Source: JAGLTN01 sp035403325 (GTDB lineage Bacteria > Planctomycetota > Phycisphaerae > Sedimentisphaerales > Anaerobacaceae). From it: a stretch of 24,212 nt of DNA. Under the pieces are notes generated by a model. It did no database searches and was not told the DNA's origin. It saw only the letters and a program-made list of their open reading frames with translations. A program made the translations under genes and the position numbers. Positions 1 to 7,613 of the stretch are shown piece by piece. Each line of letters starts with the position of its first letter. Position 1 is the stretch's first letter. Where the stretch lies: contig CAZBKA010000037.1 in NCBI GenBank assembly GCA_964492365.1, positions 1 through 24,212 of the forward strand. The letters run 5' to 3'.

Positions 1-315
1 TCCTATTTCTTTGGCTATTTCGCAATTCTGCTGCAATATTGTCTGACCTTCACCAACAGAAACGCGATATTTATCTTCGCAGAAATTCAGCAGGTTTCTG
101 AACCTCCAGACGCCTGAAAAATCAAGCCGATTATCTCTTGTAGACCATCTTTTGCCAAAATATGACATTTTTGCTGGAACTTCGATCTTGTCCCAATTGT
201 ATTTTATATCCAGCAAATCGCCGCACTTGGGGCATTTGAACATTGCTTGACCACAATCAAATTCAGCGGCACAATCTGGGTTTATACATTTTTGAAAAGC
301 TGTTTCATTCGCCAT
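1..315 (-). CDS. thrC: Threonine synthase, N-terminal part (cut by window edge)
   Basis: Threonine synthase makes L-threonine from O-phosphohomoserine with PLP in the cytoplasm. Only the first 105 codons are visible; the reading frame stays open to base 1. The residues start with a small zinc-ribbon-like module (Cys10, Cys15, Cys28, Cys31), seen in many threonine synthase-like proteins. This is followed by SGVWRFRNLLNF and VSVGEGQT, matching the family's conserved 'SG-W-R-LLP' and 'GEG-TPL' segments. The PLP lysine lies outside the window. The ATG at 315 is preceded by GGAGC about ten bases upstream. It is the last gene of a minus-strand run that begins with the synthase at 2526; the 133-base gap and a TATAAT-like box suggest it also has its own promoter. 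The alternative, a threonine-synthase-like paralogue, cannot be excluded from the N-terminus alone. Confidence 0.8.
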   Translation of the reverse strand, partial: MANETAFQKCINPDCAAEFDCGQAMFKCPKCGDLLDIKYNWDKIEVPAKMSYFGKRWSTRDNRLDFSGVWRFRNLLNFCEDKYRVSVGEGQTILQQNCEIAKEIG

Positions 316-372
316 TATTAAGGAAGCTCCTATTATTTTAGTTTTCTAAGAGATTTTTATTTTTAACCATGT

Positions 373-378
373 ATTATA
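373..378 (-). promoter_or_regulatory. Candidate -10 box for thrC
   Basis: On the minus strand the bases read TATAAT, 57 bases before the thrC start codon. The -35 region 17 bases upstream is poor, so this is a weak but plausible promoter within the 133-base gap after the HAD gene. Confidence 0.35.
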
Positions 379-448
379 ATGAAAAGCAAAGCCTTTTGGT
401 ATAGAAAAACACCATAGATACGCCTAAAAAATCATTTTGGTACACCAA

Positions 449-1192
449 TTAACAGTTGATTTCCCTGATAATCGCAGGCAATTCTGCTATTTTTTTGATT
501 CTATGAACCCCCTCTGGGCAGGTTTTGCCTGTGTTGGTATAGGCCTCTTTCAGCGCCGCTGTCATATTCATTTTCAGTGCTGGTGCGATATCTTTATCAA
601 TCCTATCACCTACGAACATTATATTTTCGCATTTTTCACCGATTTTCTCAGCGGCATAGCGAAATATCTTTTTATCTGGTTTTCGCCAGGGCACCTGGTA
701 AGAATACAGCACAAAATCGAAAAAACCATCCAGCCCAGCTTGTAACATGTGCTTATCAAGCGAAAAAGTGCTGACAAACGTATTTGAAACGATTCCCAGC
801 TTTAGATTCATCTTTTTTAGTTTACTGAGCGTCTCTCTTACATCTTTTTCCGGATGTCCGAATTTTTTCAAAGGCTCATACCAAAGCTCAGCAAGCTTTT
901 GCCATTGAGCTTCCTCAAGATTATAGCCTTGCTTTTTACCAATTTTTTTCAGCAGATCAAGTGAATCGAAATCATTGCCGGTAATATCAGAAATAAAAGT
1001 GCGCCACCTTATCGCAAGAAAGTTGCGCAATGAGTATCTTCTTAAACTGCCGACAGGTTGGCCAGTTTCTTTTAAAAAGCTATATGTACTCTTGGCACCT
1101 TCCTTAAAGACAGCACGAATATCAACTTCACCGAAGTTCAGCAAAGTGTCACCAAGGTCAAACAAAACTGCTTTTATTTTTTTGTCTGACAA
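449..1192 (-). CDS. HAD-superfamily hydrolase (probable phosphatase)
   Basis: Cytoplasmic haloacid-dehalogenase-fold hydrolase of 247 residues, probably a small-molecule phosphatase; the substrate cannot be told from sequence. All four family motifs are visible: motif I FDLGDT with Asp12 and Asp15, motif II SNT at 136-138, motif III Lys171 in WRKPDKKIF, and motif IV GDRIDKD with Asp196. Residues 20-110 form the helical cap expected of the subfamily I (YjjG/PGP-like) type. The start is TTG at 1192. The ribosome site AGGAAAGG lies in the last codons of the upstream synthase gene, whose TAA ends five bases before this start, so the two are very likely translationally coupled. No in-frame ATG with a ribosome site is closer. 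The neighbourhood suggests central or amino-acid metabolism, but nothing names a specific substrate. Confidence 0.85.
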   Translation of the reverse strand: MSDKKIKAVLFDLGDTLLNFGEVDIRAVFKEGAKSTYSFLKETGQPVGSLRRYSLRNFLAIRWRTFISDITGNDFDSLDLLKKIGKKQGYNLEEAQWQKLAELWYEPLKKFGHPEKDVRETLSKLKKMNLKLGIVSNTFVSTFSLDKHMLQAGLDGFFDFVLYSYQVPWRKPDKKIFRYAAEKIGEKCENIMFVGDRIDKDIAPALKMNMTAALKEAYTNTGKTCPEGVHRIKKIAELPAIIREINC

Positions 1193-1197
1193 TACGG

Positions 1198-2526
1198 TTA
1201 CCTTTCCTGAGGCATATCATCGCCGAATGATTCTCTCATCCAGTCATGCATCTCTTTGTCAGAAATAGCGGATACTCTGTCAACAACATACTCGGCATCG
1301 ATTTTGTCTTTGATCGCTGCTACCCGCGGGTCATGTTTTGCAATGGATATATCGAACCTGGCTTCGATCCAGTGCTTAATGCCTGCAGCACCTGTTTTAT
1401 CTGTAATGGCAACGCTCAAAGGCCTGTTCAGCAGGGTTGCTGTATCGAAGCAATTGTATATCTCTTCGTTTTTCAAGAGCCCGTCAGCGTGAATACCTGC
1501 ACGGGTAACGTTAAAGTCACAGCCTACCAGTGGATAATTCGCTGGAATATTGAAACCAAGCTCTTTATTCGCATAGTGTGCCAACTCTGTTATCGCAGCA
1601 TAATTGACCTGTTTGTTTGTGCCTTTAAGCTGGGCATGTTCGACTATAATACCTTCCAGCGGAGGATTTCCAGTTCTTTCACCGACGCCGAAAATAGAAC
1701 AGTTGGCAACAGCGCATCCATAAAGCCATGCAACTGCTGCATTAACTTCTACTTTATGGAAGTCATTATGTCCATGCCATTCGAGCCACTCTCCTGGTAC
1801 TCCTATTTCACGAAGCCCGGAGATGAGCTTAGGAATACTCCTCGGCAACTCAACACCAGAATAAGGCACCCCAAATCCGAGAGTATCGCAAAGACGGATT
1901 TTTACAGGGCTGTTATATTCTTTTGACAGCTTCATAAGCTCATTTGCAAATGGAAGCACAAAACCTTCATAATCAGCTCTTGTAATGTCCTCGAAGTGAC
2001 ATCTTGGTATCACACCAGTATCAAGAGCAGCCTTTACGACCTGGAGATATTTTTCCAACGCCTGGCCGCGGGTGCTGCGCAGCTTAAGGAAAATGTGGTA
2101 GTCACTGGCGGAAGTTAAAATGCCGGTTTCCTTCAACCCCATTTGTTTAACGAGTTTGAAATCTGCTGGTACAGCCCTGATCCAGCCGGTAACTTCAGGA
2201 TACTTATACCCTCGCTCCAGACACAATTCAACCGCTTGCCTGTCTTTGTCTGAGTACAGGAAGAATTCGCTCTGACGTATCAAACCGGTTCCGTTATCGA
2301 TCTCATGCATCAGATCGTATATCCTCAGGACTTGCTGAGGGGTATATGGGGGTCTGGCTTGCTGACCGTCGCGAAAAGTAGTATCCGTGATCCATATCTC
2401 GTCCGGTATATTATATTCAATTCTTTTGTTGTCGAATTTTACCTTCGGGAATTCACTATATGGGAAAGTCTCCCGATATAGATTCGGTTGACTTACATCC
2501 TGCAGGTCTAAATTTTTTTCAGTCAT
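1198..2526 (-). CDS. Isopropylmalate/homocitrate/Re-citrate synthase family enzyme
   Basis: DRE-TIM metallolyase that condenses acetyl-CoA with a 2-oxo acid; 442 residues. Seen directly: the metal and substrate motif TTFRDGQQ near residue 50, and HGHND near 251. It also has the long conserved stretches IRQSEFFLYS, RCHFEDITRAD and NVTRAGIHADGLLKNEEIYN. From memory these fit the branch that includes the Re-citrate synthases of strict anaerobes (Clostridium kluyveri, Syntrophus, Dehalococcoides) better than LeuA. The C-terminus ends soon after the second TIM-associated segment, so the leucine-binding regulatory domain of full LeuA (usually over 500 residues) is missing. No leu, lys or nif genes adjoin it. 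I chose ATG at 2526, seven bases after AGGGGT; a TTG 18 bases upstream would overlap that ribosome site. Substrate assignment (oxaloacetate, 2-oxoglutarate or 2-oxoisovalerate) is inference. It starts a run with the HAD and thrC genes. Confidence 0.8.
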   Translation of the reverse strand: MTEKNLDLQDVSQPNLYRETFPYSEFPKVKFDNKRIEYNIPDEIWITDTTFRDGQQARPPYTPQQVLRIYDLMHEIDNGTGLIRQSEFFLYSDKDRQAVELCLERGYKYPEVTGWIRAVPADFKLVKQMGLKETGILTSASDYHIFLKLRSTRGQALEKYLQVVKAALDTGVIPRCHFEDITRADYEGFVLPFANELMKLSKEYNSPVKIRLCDTLGFGVPYSGVELPRSIPKLISGLREIGVPGEWLEWHGHNDFHKVEVNAAVAWLYGCAVANCSIFGVGERTGNPPLEGIIVEHAQLKGTNKQVNYAAITELAHYANKELGFNIPANYPLVGCDFNVTRAGIHADGLLKNEEIYNCFDTATLLNRPLSVAITDKTGAAGIKHWIEARFDISIAKHDPRVAAIKDKIDAEYVVDRVSAISDKEMHDWMRESFGDDMPQER

Positions 2527-2589
2527 AGTTTTTACCCCTATCAACTGCTTGTGAGCACAGTATTTTTCCTAAGTAGTTCTGTTGCAAGG

Positions 2590-2619
2590 ATTAAAATGCT
2601 CTACGCCGGTTATGTGCAA
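2590..2619 (-). promoter_or_regulatory. Candidate promoter of the citrate/isopropylmalate-type synthase
   Basis: Minus-strand TTGCAC (2619-2614), an 18-base spacer, then TTTAAT (2595-2590), about 64 bases before the ATG at 2526. The -10 box is good and the -35 box weak. The -35 box forms one arm of the inverted repeat at 2614-2638, so a regulator bound there would cover it. Confidence 0.4.
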
Positions 2620-2638
2620 AAGTTACAATCTTTTGTAC
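2614..2638. repeat. Inverted repeat over the synthase -35 region
   Basis: Arms GTGCAAAAG (2614-2622) and CTTTTGTAC (2630-2638) pair over nine positions with one G-T, around a 7-base centre. There is no T-run on either side, so an operator or mRNA hairpin is more likely than an intrinsic terminator. Confidence 0.5.
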
Positions 2639-2650
2639 TTTGATATCATA

Positions 2651-2676
2651 CATGTTTTAAGTTTTTTGTAAACATG
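2651..2676. repeat. Inverted repeat after the lipoprotein gene
   Basis: CATGTTT (2651-2657) and AAACATG (2670-2676) are perfect complements with a 12-base AT-rich loop. It lies 25 bases after the stop of the minus-strand lipoprotein gene. It could act as a 3' stabilising hairpin; no T-run follows, so I do not call it a terminator. Confidence 0.4.
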
Positions 2677-2700
2677 CAACTTTAGACAGTTTTTTGCTGC

Positions 2701-4059
2701 CTATTCCTTGTTCTTGAGTTTTTCCTTCATAGCCTCAATATCTTCTGCCTCAACAACGGGTTCACCAAGCATCTGTTTGACTCTCATCAATTGCTTTTTA
2801 GTTCTTAATACTACTGGCCTGTTATCACTGAAATCCTTTATCAGCGTTTCAAGCTGCTCTTTAGCTTTTTCATATTCTTTTGTCTTCATATACGAACGAG
2901 CAAGATAAGTTCTCGCTTTGATTACATCTTTTGGCTTAGCATCTTTATTTTCCGCTGCGGAGAGGTAAATCTTAATTGCCTCTTCCATTTTTTTTTCTCT
3001 TTCCAGTTCAAGAGCCTTAATCAAATCAGACTCAATAGAACTGTTGGCATCAGATACTGGCACAACAACTTTATCATTTGCGTCAGCTTTTGCAGACTGC
3101 TCCTGAGCATTTGTTATCAAATCCTGAAGCTGTTTGGTTTGATTGTTCTCAGGTTGTTTTTTAGCAAGTTCATCAAGTTCTGCATAAAGCTTGTCCTTCA
3201 TCGCTGGGAAATCAGCCTTGGCTGCTTCCATCTCTGCTTTGTAATCAAACAAGTTTTTATCCGCTTTTTCAACAGCAGCAGATACCGCAGCCGCTTCTCC
3301 GAAGAGCATTTCGTTCAATTTTACCTCATCAGGATTCTGCATGGGATCGTTACCTTTTTTTATCATCTCTTTAAGGTAAGCATCATCTGCCATCATTAAA
3401 TCCATTGCATTCATAACCTTTTCGCCGTCGAAAGCTATCTGGACGGTATTGCCGTCAGTTTTGGTAAAATTTGAAGTTTCAGTAACCTCACCAGGTAGAT
3501 GAATAATTCTTTCAAATTTCATATCCTTCATGAAACCCTGCGTCATTATCTTACCCTGCTGATAACTCATCCTGGCCATTTTTACCTGCTCGTCGATCTG
3601 CTCATCCGTCAGTGCTGGAGCAACTGCATTTGCATCGGTGGCTTTGCCTGTATCATTTATAAATTCTACAATTATCTTGTCACCAGTTTTGGTAAATTTA
3701 ATTTCAGGTTTTTTTGCATTCTCAACAGCTTTATCTAATATTACTTTATTGATATCAGAAAAATATCCTGTTGCCTCTACATGTGCTCTGCCGTCTTCTA
3801 ATGTTTTATATGAAACGTCTTTCCAGGTATCGATTCCCTGTGAATTTTCAAGCAATTTTTTCAGGTTGTCTTTAATATTTACCGTAGGGGCAGTTGCTGA
3901 TTGTGTTCCCATTAAGGCGCTTAAATCCATCGGTTTTAAATTAACGCTGTAAAAAAGCTTTCCGCTTCCGTCAGGGTTAATAGTTAATTCTTCTTTTTCA
4001 TCTATACAGCCAGCCAAAGCAATCAAGGCTATCAAAAAAAACCATTTAATCGTCTTCAT
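2701..4059 (-). CDS. Lipoprotein with C-terminal TPR-like repeats
   Basis: Secreted lipoprotein of 452 residues with no recognised enzymatic function. The N-terminus has a Lys start, a hydrophobic run and the lipobox LAGC with Cys18 as lipidation site. Asp at +3 rather than +2 (CIDE) leaves inner versus outer membrane sorting open. The first mature segment, EELTINPDGSGKLFYSVNL, is a pattern seen at the start of many bacterial lipoproteins of unknown role. The middle (about 60-290) is Lys/Glu-rich with a mixed fold. Residues about 345-435 (ELEREKKMEEAIKIYLSAAE and on) look like two to three tetratricopeptide repeats, suggesting a scaffold or assembly role. The ATG at 4059 is preceded by AAGGAT. 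It is transcribed alone, divergently from the acyltransferase gene at 4237. Confidence 0.75.
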   Translation of the reverse strand: MKTIKWFFLIALIALAGCIDEKEELTINPDGSGKLFYSVNLKPMDLSALMGTQSATAPTVNIKDNLKKLLENSQGIDTWKDVSYKTLEDGRAHVEATGYFSDINKVILDKAVENAKKPEIKFTKTGDKIIVEFINDTGKATDANAVAPALTDEQIDEQVKMARMSYQQGKIMTQGFMKDMKFERIIHLPGEVTETSNFTKTDGNTVQIAFDGEKVMNAMDLMMADDAYLKEMIKKGNDPMQNPDEVKLNEMLFGEAAAVSAAVEKADKNLFDYKAEMEAAKADFPAMKDKLYAELDELAKKQPENNQTKQLQDLITNAQEQSAKADANDKVVVPVSDANSSIESDLIKALELEREKKMEEAIKIYLSAAENKDAKPKDVIKARTYLARSYMKTKEYEKAKEQLETLIKDFSDNRPVVLRTKKQLMRVKQMLGEPVVEAEDIEAMKEKLKNKE

Positions 4060-4107
4060 ATTTACAAACTATCCTTTCAGTTATATTTTTGCTATGCATA
4101 CGCACAT

Positions 4108-4113
4108 ATTATA
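4108..4113 (-). promoter_or_regulatory. Candidate -10 box of the lipoprotein gene
   Basis: Reads TATAAT on the minus strand, 49 bases before the ATG at 4059. The corresponding -35 region is weak (TTACAA at a 19-base spacing). Confidence 0.35.
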
Positions 4114-4181
4114 CAGCCTGTAACCTGATAGATTGTAATACAATTTGCCTGCTTTAACAAGATTTTTGTTTTTATCCATAC

Positions 4182-4210
4182 TTGAAAAATTGACAGTAAT
4201 CGTGTAATAT
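4182..4210 (+). promoter_or_regulatory. Promoter of the acyltransferase gene
   Basis: TTGAAA (4182-4187), a 17-base spacer and TAATAT (4205-4210) form a good sigma-70-like promoter 26 bases before the start codon. The -10 box sits inside the perfect 10-base palindrome GTAATATTAC (4204-4213), which could be an operator. Confidence 0.5.
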
Positions 4211-4236
4211 TACCATGCCTTAAATAGCAGGTAACA

Positions 4237-4953
4237 ATGTATTTTAAGCCAGAGAAAGACGTATATTTGGAAAATTCGGATTCAAAAATATTACCACTGA
4301 CGAATATTCAGAAGATAATCGCAAAAAGAATGTCAGCTTCCAAGCATAATAAGCCTTGTTTTTACCTTGAGGCCAAGGCAGATATTACCGACATGATGTA
4401 CCTTCGTCCGACGCTGAAAAAGCAGCTTGGTGTTAAAATAACCACGAATTCGTTTTATATTGTCGCATTGGCGTATGCTGTCAGAGAGTTTCCAAGGATG
4501 GCTGGCAAAGTCAACGGCGACAGCGTTACTCTCAGGGAAGATATAAATATAGGTTTTGCCGTTAATGCCCCTCATGGTCTGGTCGTTCCAGTCATCAAAC
4601 ATGCTGACCGGAAAAACCTTGCAGATATAGCCCGGGAGGAAAAAGACCTCACAGAAAAAGCCCGCAGCAATCAATTGACACTGGACGATATGGCTGAGGA
4701 AACTGTCGCTTTAAGCAATCTTGGCAGTTATGGTGTGGATTCTTTTATTGGAATTGTACCTCCTCCTGCAAGCACAATATTATCTGTCGGCAACGCTTTT
4801 AATACAGTCGTCCCTCAGCATAACGGCTTCGAAGCCCGCAAGATATTGTCACTTACTCTGGCAGTTGACCACAGGATAATAGATTACTTTTATGCCGCTG
4901 AGTTTCTCTGTCATGTCAAAAAGCGTTTGGAAATGCCGCAATATCTTATCTAA
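4237..4953 (+). CDS. Stand-alone 2-oxoacid dehydrogenase acyltransferase (E2 catalytic domain)
   Basis: CoA-dependent acyltransferase fold of the E2 subunits of pyruvate, 2-oxoglutarate and branched-chain dehydrogenases; 238 residues. Conserved blocks are clear: PLTNIQKIIAKRM at 20-32, IGFAVNAPHGLVVPVI at 105-120, SNLGSYGVDSF at 160-170, and the catalytic segment DHRIID at 211-216 with His212. Full E2 proteins run about 400-550 residues because lipoyl and E1/E3-binding domains precede this one. Here only about 20 residues do, so the swinging lipoyl arm is absent. The usual Gly after HRxxD is Tyr217. There are no E1 or E3 genes nearby. It may use a lipoyl domain supplied in trans or another acyl carrier, or act as a free acetyltransferase; the reaction is unknown. 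The ATG at 4237 follows a weak AGG ribosome site. It is a single-gene unit. Confidence 0.85.
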   Translation: MYFKPEKDVYLENSDSKILPLTNIQKIIAKRMSASKHNKPCFYLEAKADITDMMYLRPTLKKQLGVKITTNSFYIVALAYAVREFPRMAGKVNGDSVTLREDINIGFAVNAPHGLVVPVIKHADRKNLADIAREEKDLTEKARSNQLTLDDMAEETVALSNLGSYGVDSFIGIVPPPASTILSVGNAFNTVVPQHNGFEARKILSLTLAVDHRIIDYFYAAEFLCHVKKRLEMPQYLI

Positions 4954-5053
4954 TCTTGAGTTAGTGTTCAAATCAATTATATTTTGCTTGTCTGGTGCCC
5001 CCTTTGCCGATATACTTTACCTTTACTGCTTTTTGTGAACATTTGATGGATTG

Positions 5054-5083
5054 TTGACGTAATTTTTATTAACTTTTTGTAAT
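5054..5083 (+). promoter_or_regulatory. Promoter of the isomerase-like/esterase operon
   Basis: TTGACG (5054-5059), an 18-base spacer and TGTAAT (5078-5083) lie 33 bases before the start codon at 5117. Both boxes match consensus at five of six positions. Confidence 0.5.
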
Positions 5084-5102
5084 TAAATGGTTAAAATTTT
5101 AA

Positions 5103-5109
5103 CAGGAGG
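5103..5109 (+). promoter_or_regulatory. Strong ribosome binding site, fixes start at 5117
   Basis: AGGAGGT, seven bases before ATG 5117. This decides the start against the in-frame ATG at 5159, which would put the twin-arginine motif at residue 2 but has no ribosome site. Confidence 0.7.
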
Positions 5110-5116
5110 TTTGTAG

Positions 5117-6604
5117 ATGTCTAAAAGTACGAAATTCAGATCTGCTTGTCCATTCAACATGAGTCGAAGAAATTTTTTAGCTTCTACAGCTGCGATGGCA
5201 GCAGCTTCGCAAATGGGATTACTGAATTTTGCATCATCTGTTTTTGCTTCTGAGAGCGCTTCTATTGAAAAATCAAAAATTAAAGTCGCTTTTATTCGCC
5301 CGGATGTCAACAGAACCTGGCTTGGTTGGCCTGGTGCTGCGTATGATCAGATCGGCATGCAAAAACAATATACCGAAGTTATAACCAAAGCTGCTAAAAA
5401 GATAGGTATTGATCTGGACATAGAAAGCAAACCGCTCTGTAATGAAAATGCCACCGCTTCTTTTTTAGACTGTGTAAAAAAAGACAATCCCGATGGCATA
5501 TTAGTTACGAATATGAATCTTAATATGGGTTGGGAACACGCTGATAGAATGGCAAAGCCTGAAAACCGTAGCGATATTCCGATGGTTATCTTCAGCCCGG
5601 TAGGTTCTTCTTTCACCGGTCATCTTCAAAACACGCGTGAAATACCGGGTTGTTTCGTCGGTGCAACAGATGACCTGAATTGGCTGGAGACAGGACTTAG
5701 ACTGCTTAACTCGATTCCACAGATGGCAAGGACAAGGATTTGTATTGCCAGCGGTGACAAGACAGAAGATATCAAACTGAGACAGGTTGGCACTACACTG
5801 CACTACATTCCGGAAAGTAGATTTGCTGCTGAATTGAAAAAGATGGAAGTCACCGACGAAATGAAAGCTATCGCAGATTACTACTCAAAAAATGCCCGCA
5901 AGATTATAGAGCCGACTAAAGGTGATATTTTAGAAGCAGTAAAAAACTACATGGTCTGCAAAAAACTGATGGCAGATGAAAACTGTCATGGTTTTTCTAT
6001 GAATTGTCTCGGTCTGGTAAGCAGTAAAACAATTCAGCCTCCATGTCTGGGACTTTCAAGATTGCGGGATGAAGGTATTGTTGGATGCTGTGAAGCTGAT
6101 TGGCCTGCAGCGATTTCTTCAAGGCTCACTCATCTTTTGGCTAACAGGTCTGAATTTATGCAGGACCCGGCCCCGAATACTGTTGATAATACTCTTATCG
6201 GGGCTCACTGCACATGTGGTGTAAAGCTCAATGGGTTTGATCAGCCCGATGAGCCGTTTATTCTTAGAAGCCACAGCGAATCGGATTGTGGTGTTGCTCC
6301 ACAGGTAATTTGGAAGCTTGGTCAGAAAGTGACAGTTATGAAATATATCTGCCAGGGATCGCCGTGGGATGCGCCTTCAGCAATGCCTTATGAATTCTCA
6401 ATGGTTATTGGCACAGGAACAGTTATAGGCAACATTGACACACCGCCTTCAGGTGGTTGCAGAACTTCTGTGGAATTGAAAATGGACGATATTAAAGATA
6501 CTCGTGACACCCAAGGATTCCATCAGCTGTTTATTTATGGCGACTATGAAAGAACATTCAAAGCATATTGTCAGCTTGCAAAAATCAAAGCAGAGCATAT
6601 TTAA
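5117..6604 (+). CDS. Tat-exported L-fucose/arabinose isomerase-like protein
   Basis: Protein of 495 residues. The first about 44 residues form a twin-arginine signal: SRRNFL at 16-21, an Ala-rich hydrophobic core, and a probable cut after VFA at 42-44. The protein is therefore folded in the cytoplasm and exported, often with a bound metal or cofactor. The mature part resembles the fucose isomerase-like fold: an N-terminal Rossmann-type half (IKVAFIRPD, DGILVTNMNLNMG) and a C-terminal half with EADWPAAISSRLTHLLANR and a HCTCGVKLNG-type metal-site region. Most relatives of the sugar isomerases are cytoplasmic, so an exported member may process sugars in the periplasm or bind them without isomerising. 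The family assignment rests on my reading of these motifs and is moderate. The esterase follows after 15 bases, so the two form an operon probably acting on plant or algal polysaccharide. Confidence 0.6.
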   Translation: MSKSTKFRSACPFNMSRRNFLASTAAMAAASQMGLLNFASSVFASESASIEKSKIKVAFIRPDVNRTWLGWPGAAYDQIGMQKQYTEVITKAAKKIGIDLDIESKPLCNENATASFLDCVKKDNPDGILVTNMNLNMGWEHADRMAKPENRSDIPMVIFSPVGSSFTGHLQNTREIPGCFVGATDDLNWLETGLRLLNSIPQMARTRICIASGDKTEDIKLRQVGTTLHYIPESRFAAELKKMEVTDEMKAIADYYSKNARKIIEPTKGDILEAVKNYMVCKKLMADENCHGFSMNCLGLVSSKTIQPPCLGLSRLRDEGIVGCCEADWPAAISSRLTHLLANRSEFMQDPAPNTVDNTLIGAHCTCGVKLNGFDQPDEPFILRSHSESDCGVAPQVIWKLGQKVTVMKYICQGSPWDAPSAMPYEFSMVIGTGTVIGNIDTPPSGGCRTSVELKMDDIKDTRDTQGFHQLFIYGDYERTFKAYCQLAKIKAEHI

Positions 6605-6619
6605 TAAGGAGATAGCAAC

Positions 6620-7525
6620 GTGAACAATAAGCTTATGTATATGATTTTAACATCATTCGCATTGGCCCCGGCAAACTCATTGCAGGCCGAGATACCTAAT
6701 TCCACCAGGGTTGAATATCTCTGGTCAGATGGTGCCCCGGGAGCTAAAGGCGATACCGAAAATGATAAACCTTCGTTGACAATTTACTTGCCACCCAAAG
6801 AAAAAGCCAACGGAACTTCAGTAGTTGTCTGTCCCGGAGGCGGATACGGCGGGCTTTCGTTTGACTATGAAGGTCATAAGATCGCTAAATGGTTAAACTC
6901 TAACGGCATCGCAGCTTTTATTGTCAGATATCGTTGCATGGCTGGTGGATATAACCATCCATATCCATTACTAGATGCACAAAGATCTATCAGAATGGTG
7001 CGCAGCAAAGCCACCGAATTTAACATCGACCCGTCAAAAATCGGAATAATTGGTTTTTCCGCAGGAGGACATCTCGCTTCTACAACAGGCACTCACTTCG
7101 ACGCAGGTAAAGAAGATGCAAAGGACGCCATCGACAAAGTAAGCTGCCGACCTGATTTTATGATTCTCATATACCCTGTTATCACAATGACACAGGATTT
7201 CTGTCATACTGGTTCAAGGGATAATCTTCTGGGTGCTAATCCTGATAAGAAACTGCTAGAGTCAATGTCAAGCGAACTGCAGGTTACACCGCAAACTCCG
7301 CCGACTTTTCTGGTGCATACCGAACAAGATACCTGTGTCCCAGCGGAAAACAGCATAAGTTTTTATCTGGCCCTGCGAAAGGCCAACGTACCGGCAGAAT
7401 TGCATGTTTTTCAGAAAGGTGAACACGGCTATAATCTGGGGGAGCAGATGCCGACAGCATCAGCTTGGCCTGATATGTGTTTGAAATGGTTGAAAGATAT
7501 TAAATTACTGGGGGAAAAAAAGTAA
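6620..7525 (+). CDS. Secreted alpha/beta-hydrolase, probable carbohydrate acetylesterase
   Basis: Exported esterase of 301 residues, of the type that removes acetyl groups from xylan or other polysaccharides. The N-terminus is a signal peptide with a likely cut after LQA (21-23). The oxyanion loop is CPGGGYGG (71-78), the nucleophile elbow GFSAGG has Ser147, the acid is probably Asp237 in EQDTCVP, and the histidine is His269 in GEHGYNLG. This arrangement matches the BD-FAE/Axe-like esterases of planctomycetes and Bacteroidetes. The start is GTG at 6620, eight bases after AAGGAGAT; the upstream gene ends at 6604, so the two are co-transcribed. The partner is the Tat-exported isomerase-like protein. 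Substrate is inferred from family and context; a peptidase or lipase role is less likely. Confidence 0.8.
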   Translation: MNNKLMYMILTSFALAPANSLQAEIPNSTRVEYLWSDGAPGAKGDTENDKPSLTIYLPPKEKANGTSVVVCPGGGYGGLSFDYEGHKIAKWLNSNGIAAFIVRYRCMAGGYNHPYPLLDAQRSIRMVRSKATEFNIDPSKIGIIGFSAGGHLASTTGTHFDAGKEDAKDAIDKVSCRPDFMILIYPVITMTQDFCHTGSRDNLLGANPDKKLLESMSSELQVTPQTPPTFLVHTEQDTCVPAENSISFYLALRKANVPAELHVFQKGEHGYNLGEQMPTASAWPDMCLKWLKDIKLLGEKK

Positions 7526-7534
7526 ATATTTTCA

Positions 7535-7564
7535 TTAAAACGATTACTAAAACCGAAGTATAAT
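7535..7564 (+). promoter_or_regulatory. Candidate promoter of the foldase gene
   Basis: TTAAAA (7535-7540), 18 bases, then a perfect TATAAT (7559-7564), about 50 bases before ATG 7614. The -35 match is only four of six. It would separate this gene from the esterase operon. Confidence 0.4.
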
Positions 7565-7613
7565 GATAAAAATAGTTTCGTTAAAACTCATGATTTTTTA
7601 AGGAGAATAAAAA

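Noticed and set aside
380..400. AAAAG/CTTTT hairpin as terminator of the HAD gene
   Set aside because: Only five A-T-rich pairs and no downstream T-run in the right place; more likely chance.
1246..1926. 226-codon open frame on the plus strand
   Set aside because: It is antisense to the well-conserved synthase, has no ribosome site and its product shows no domain or composition of a real protein.
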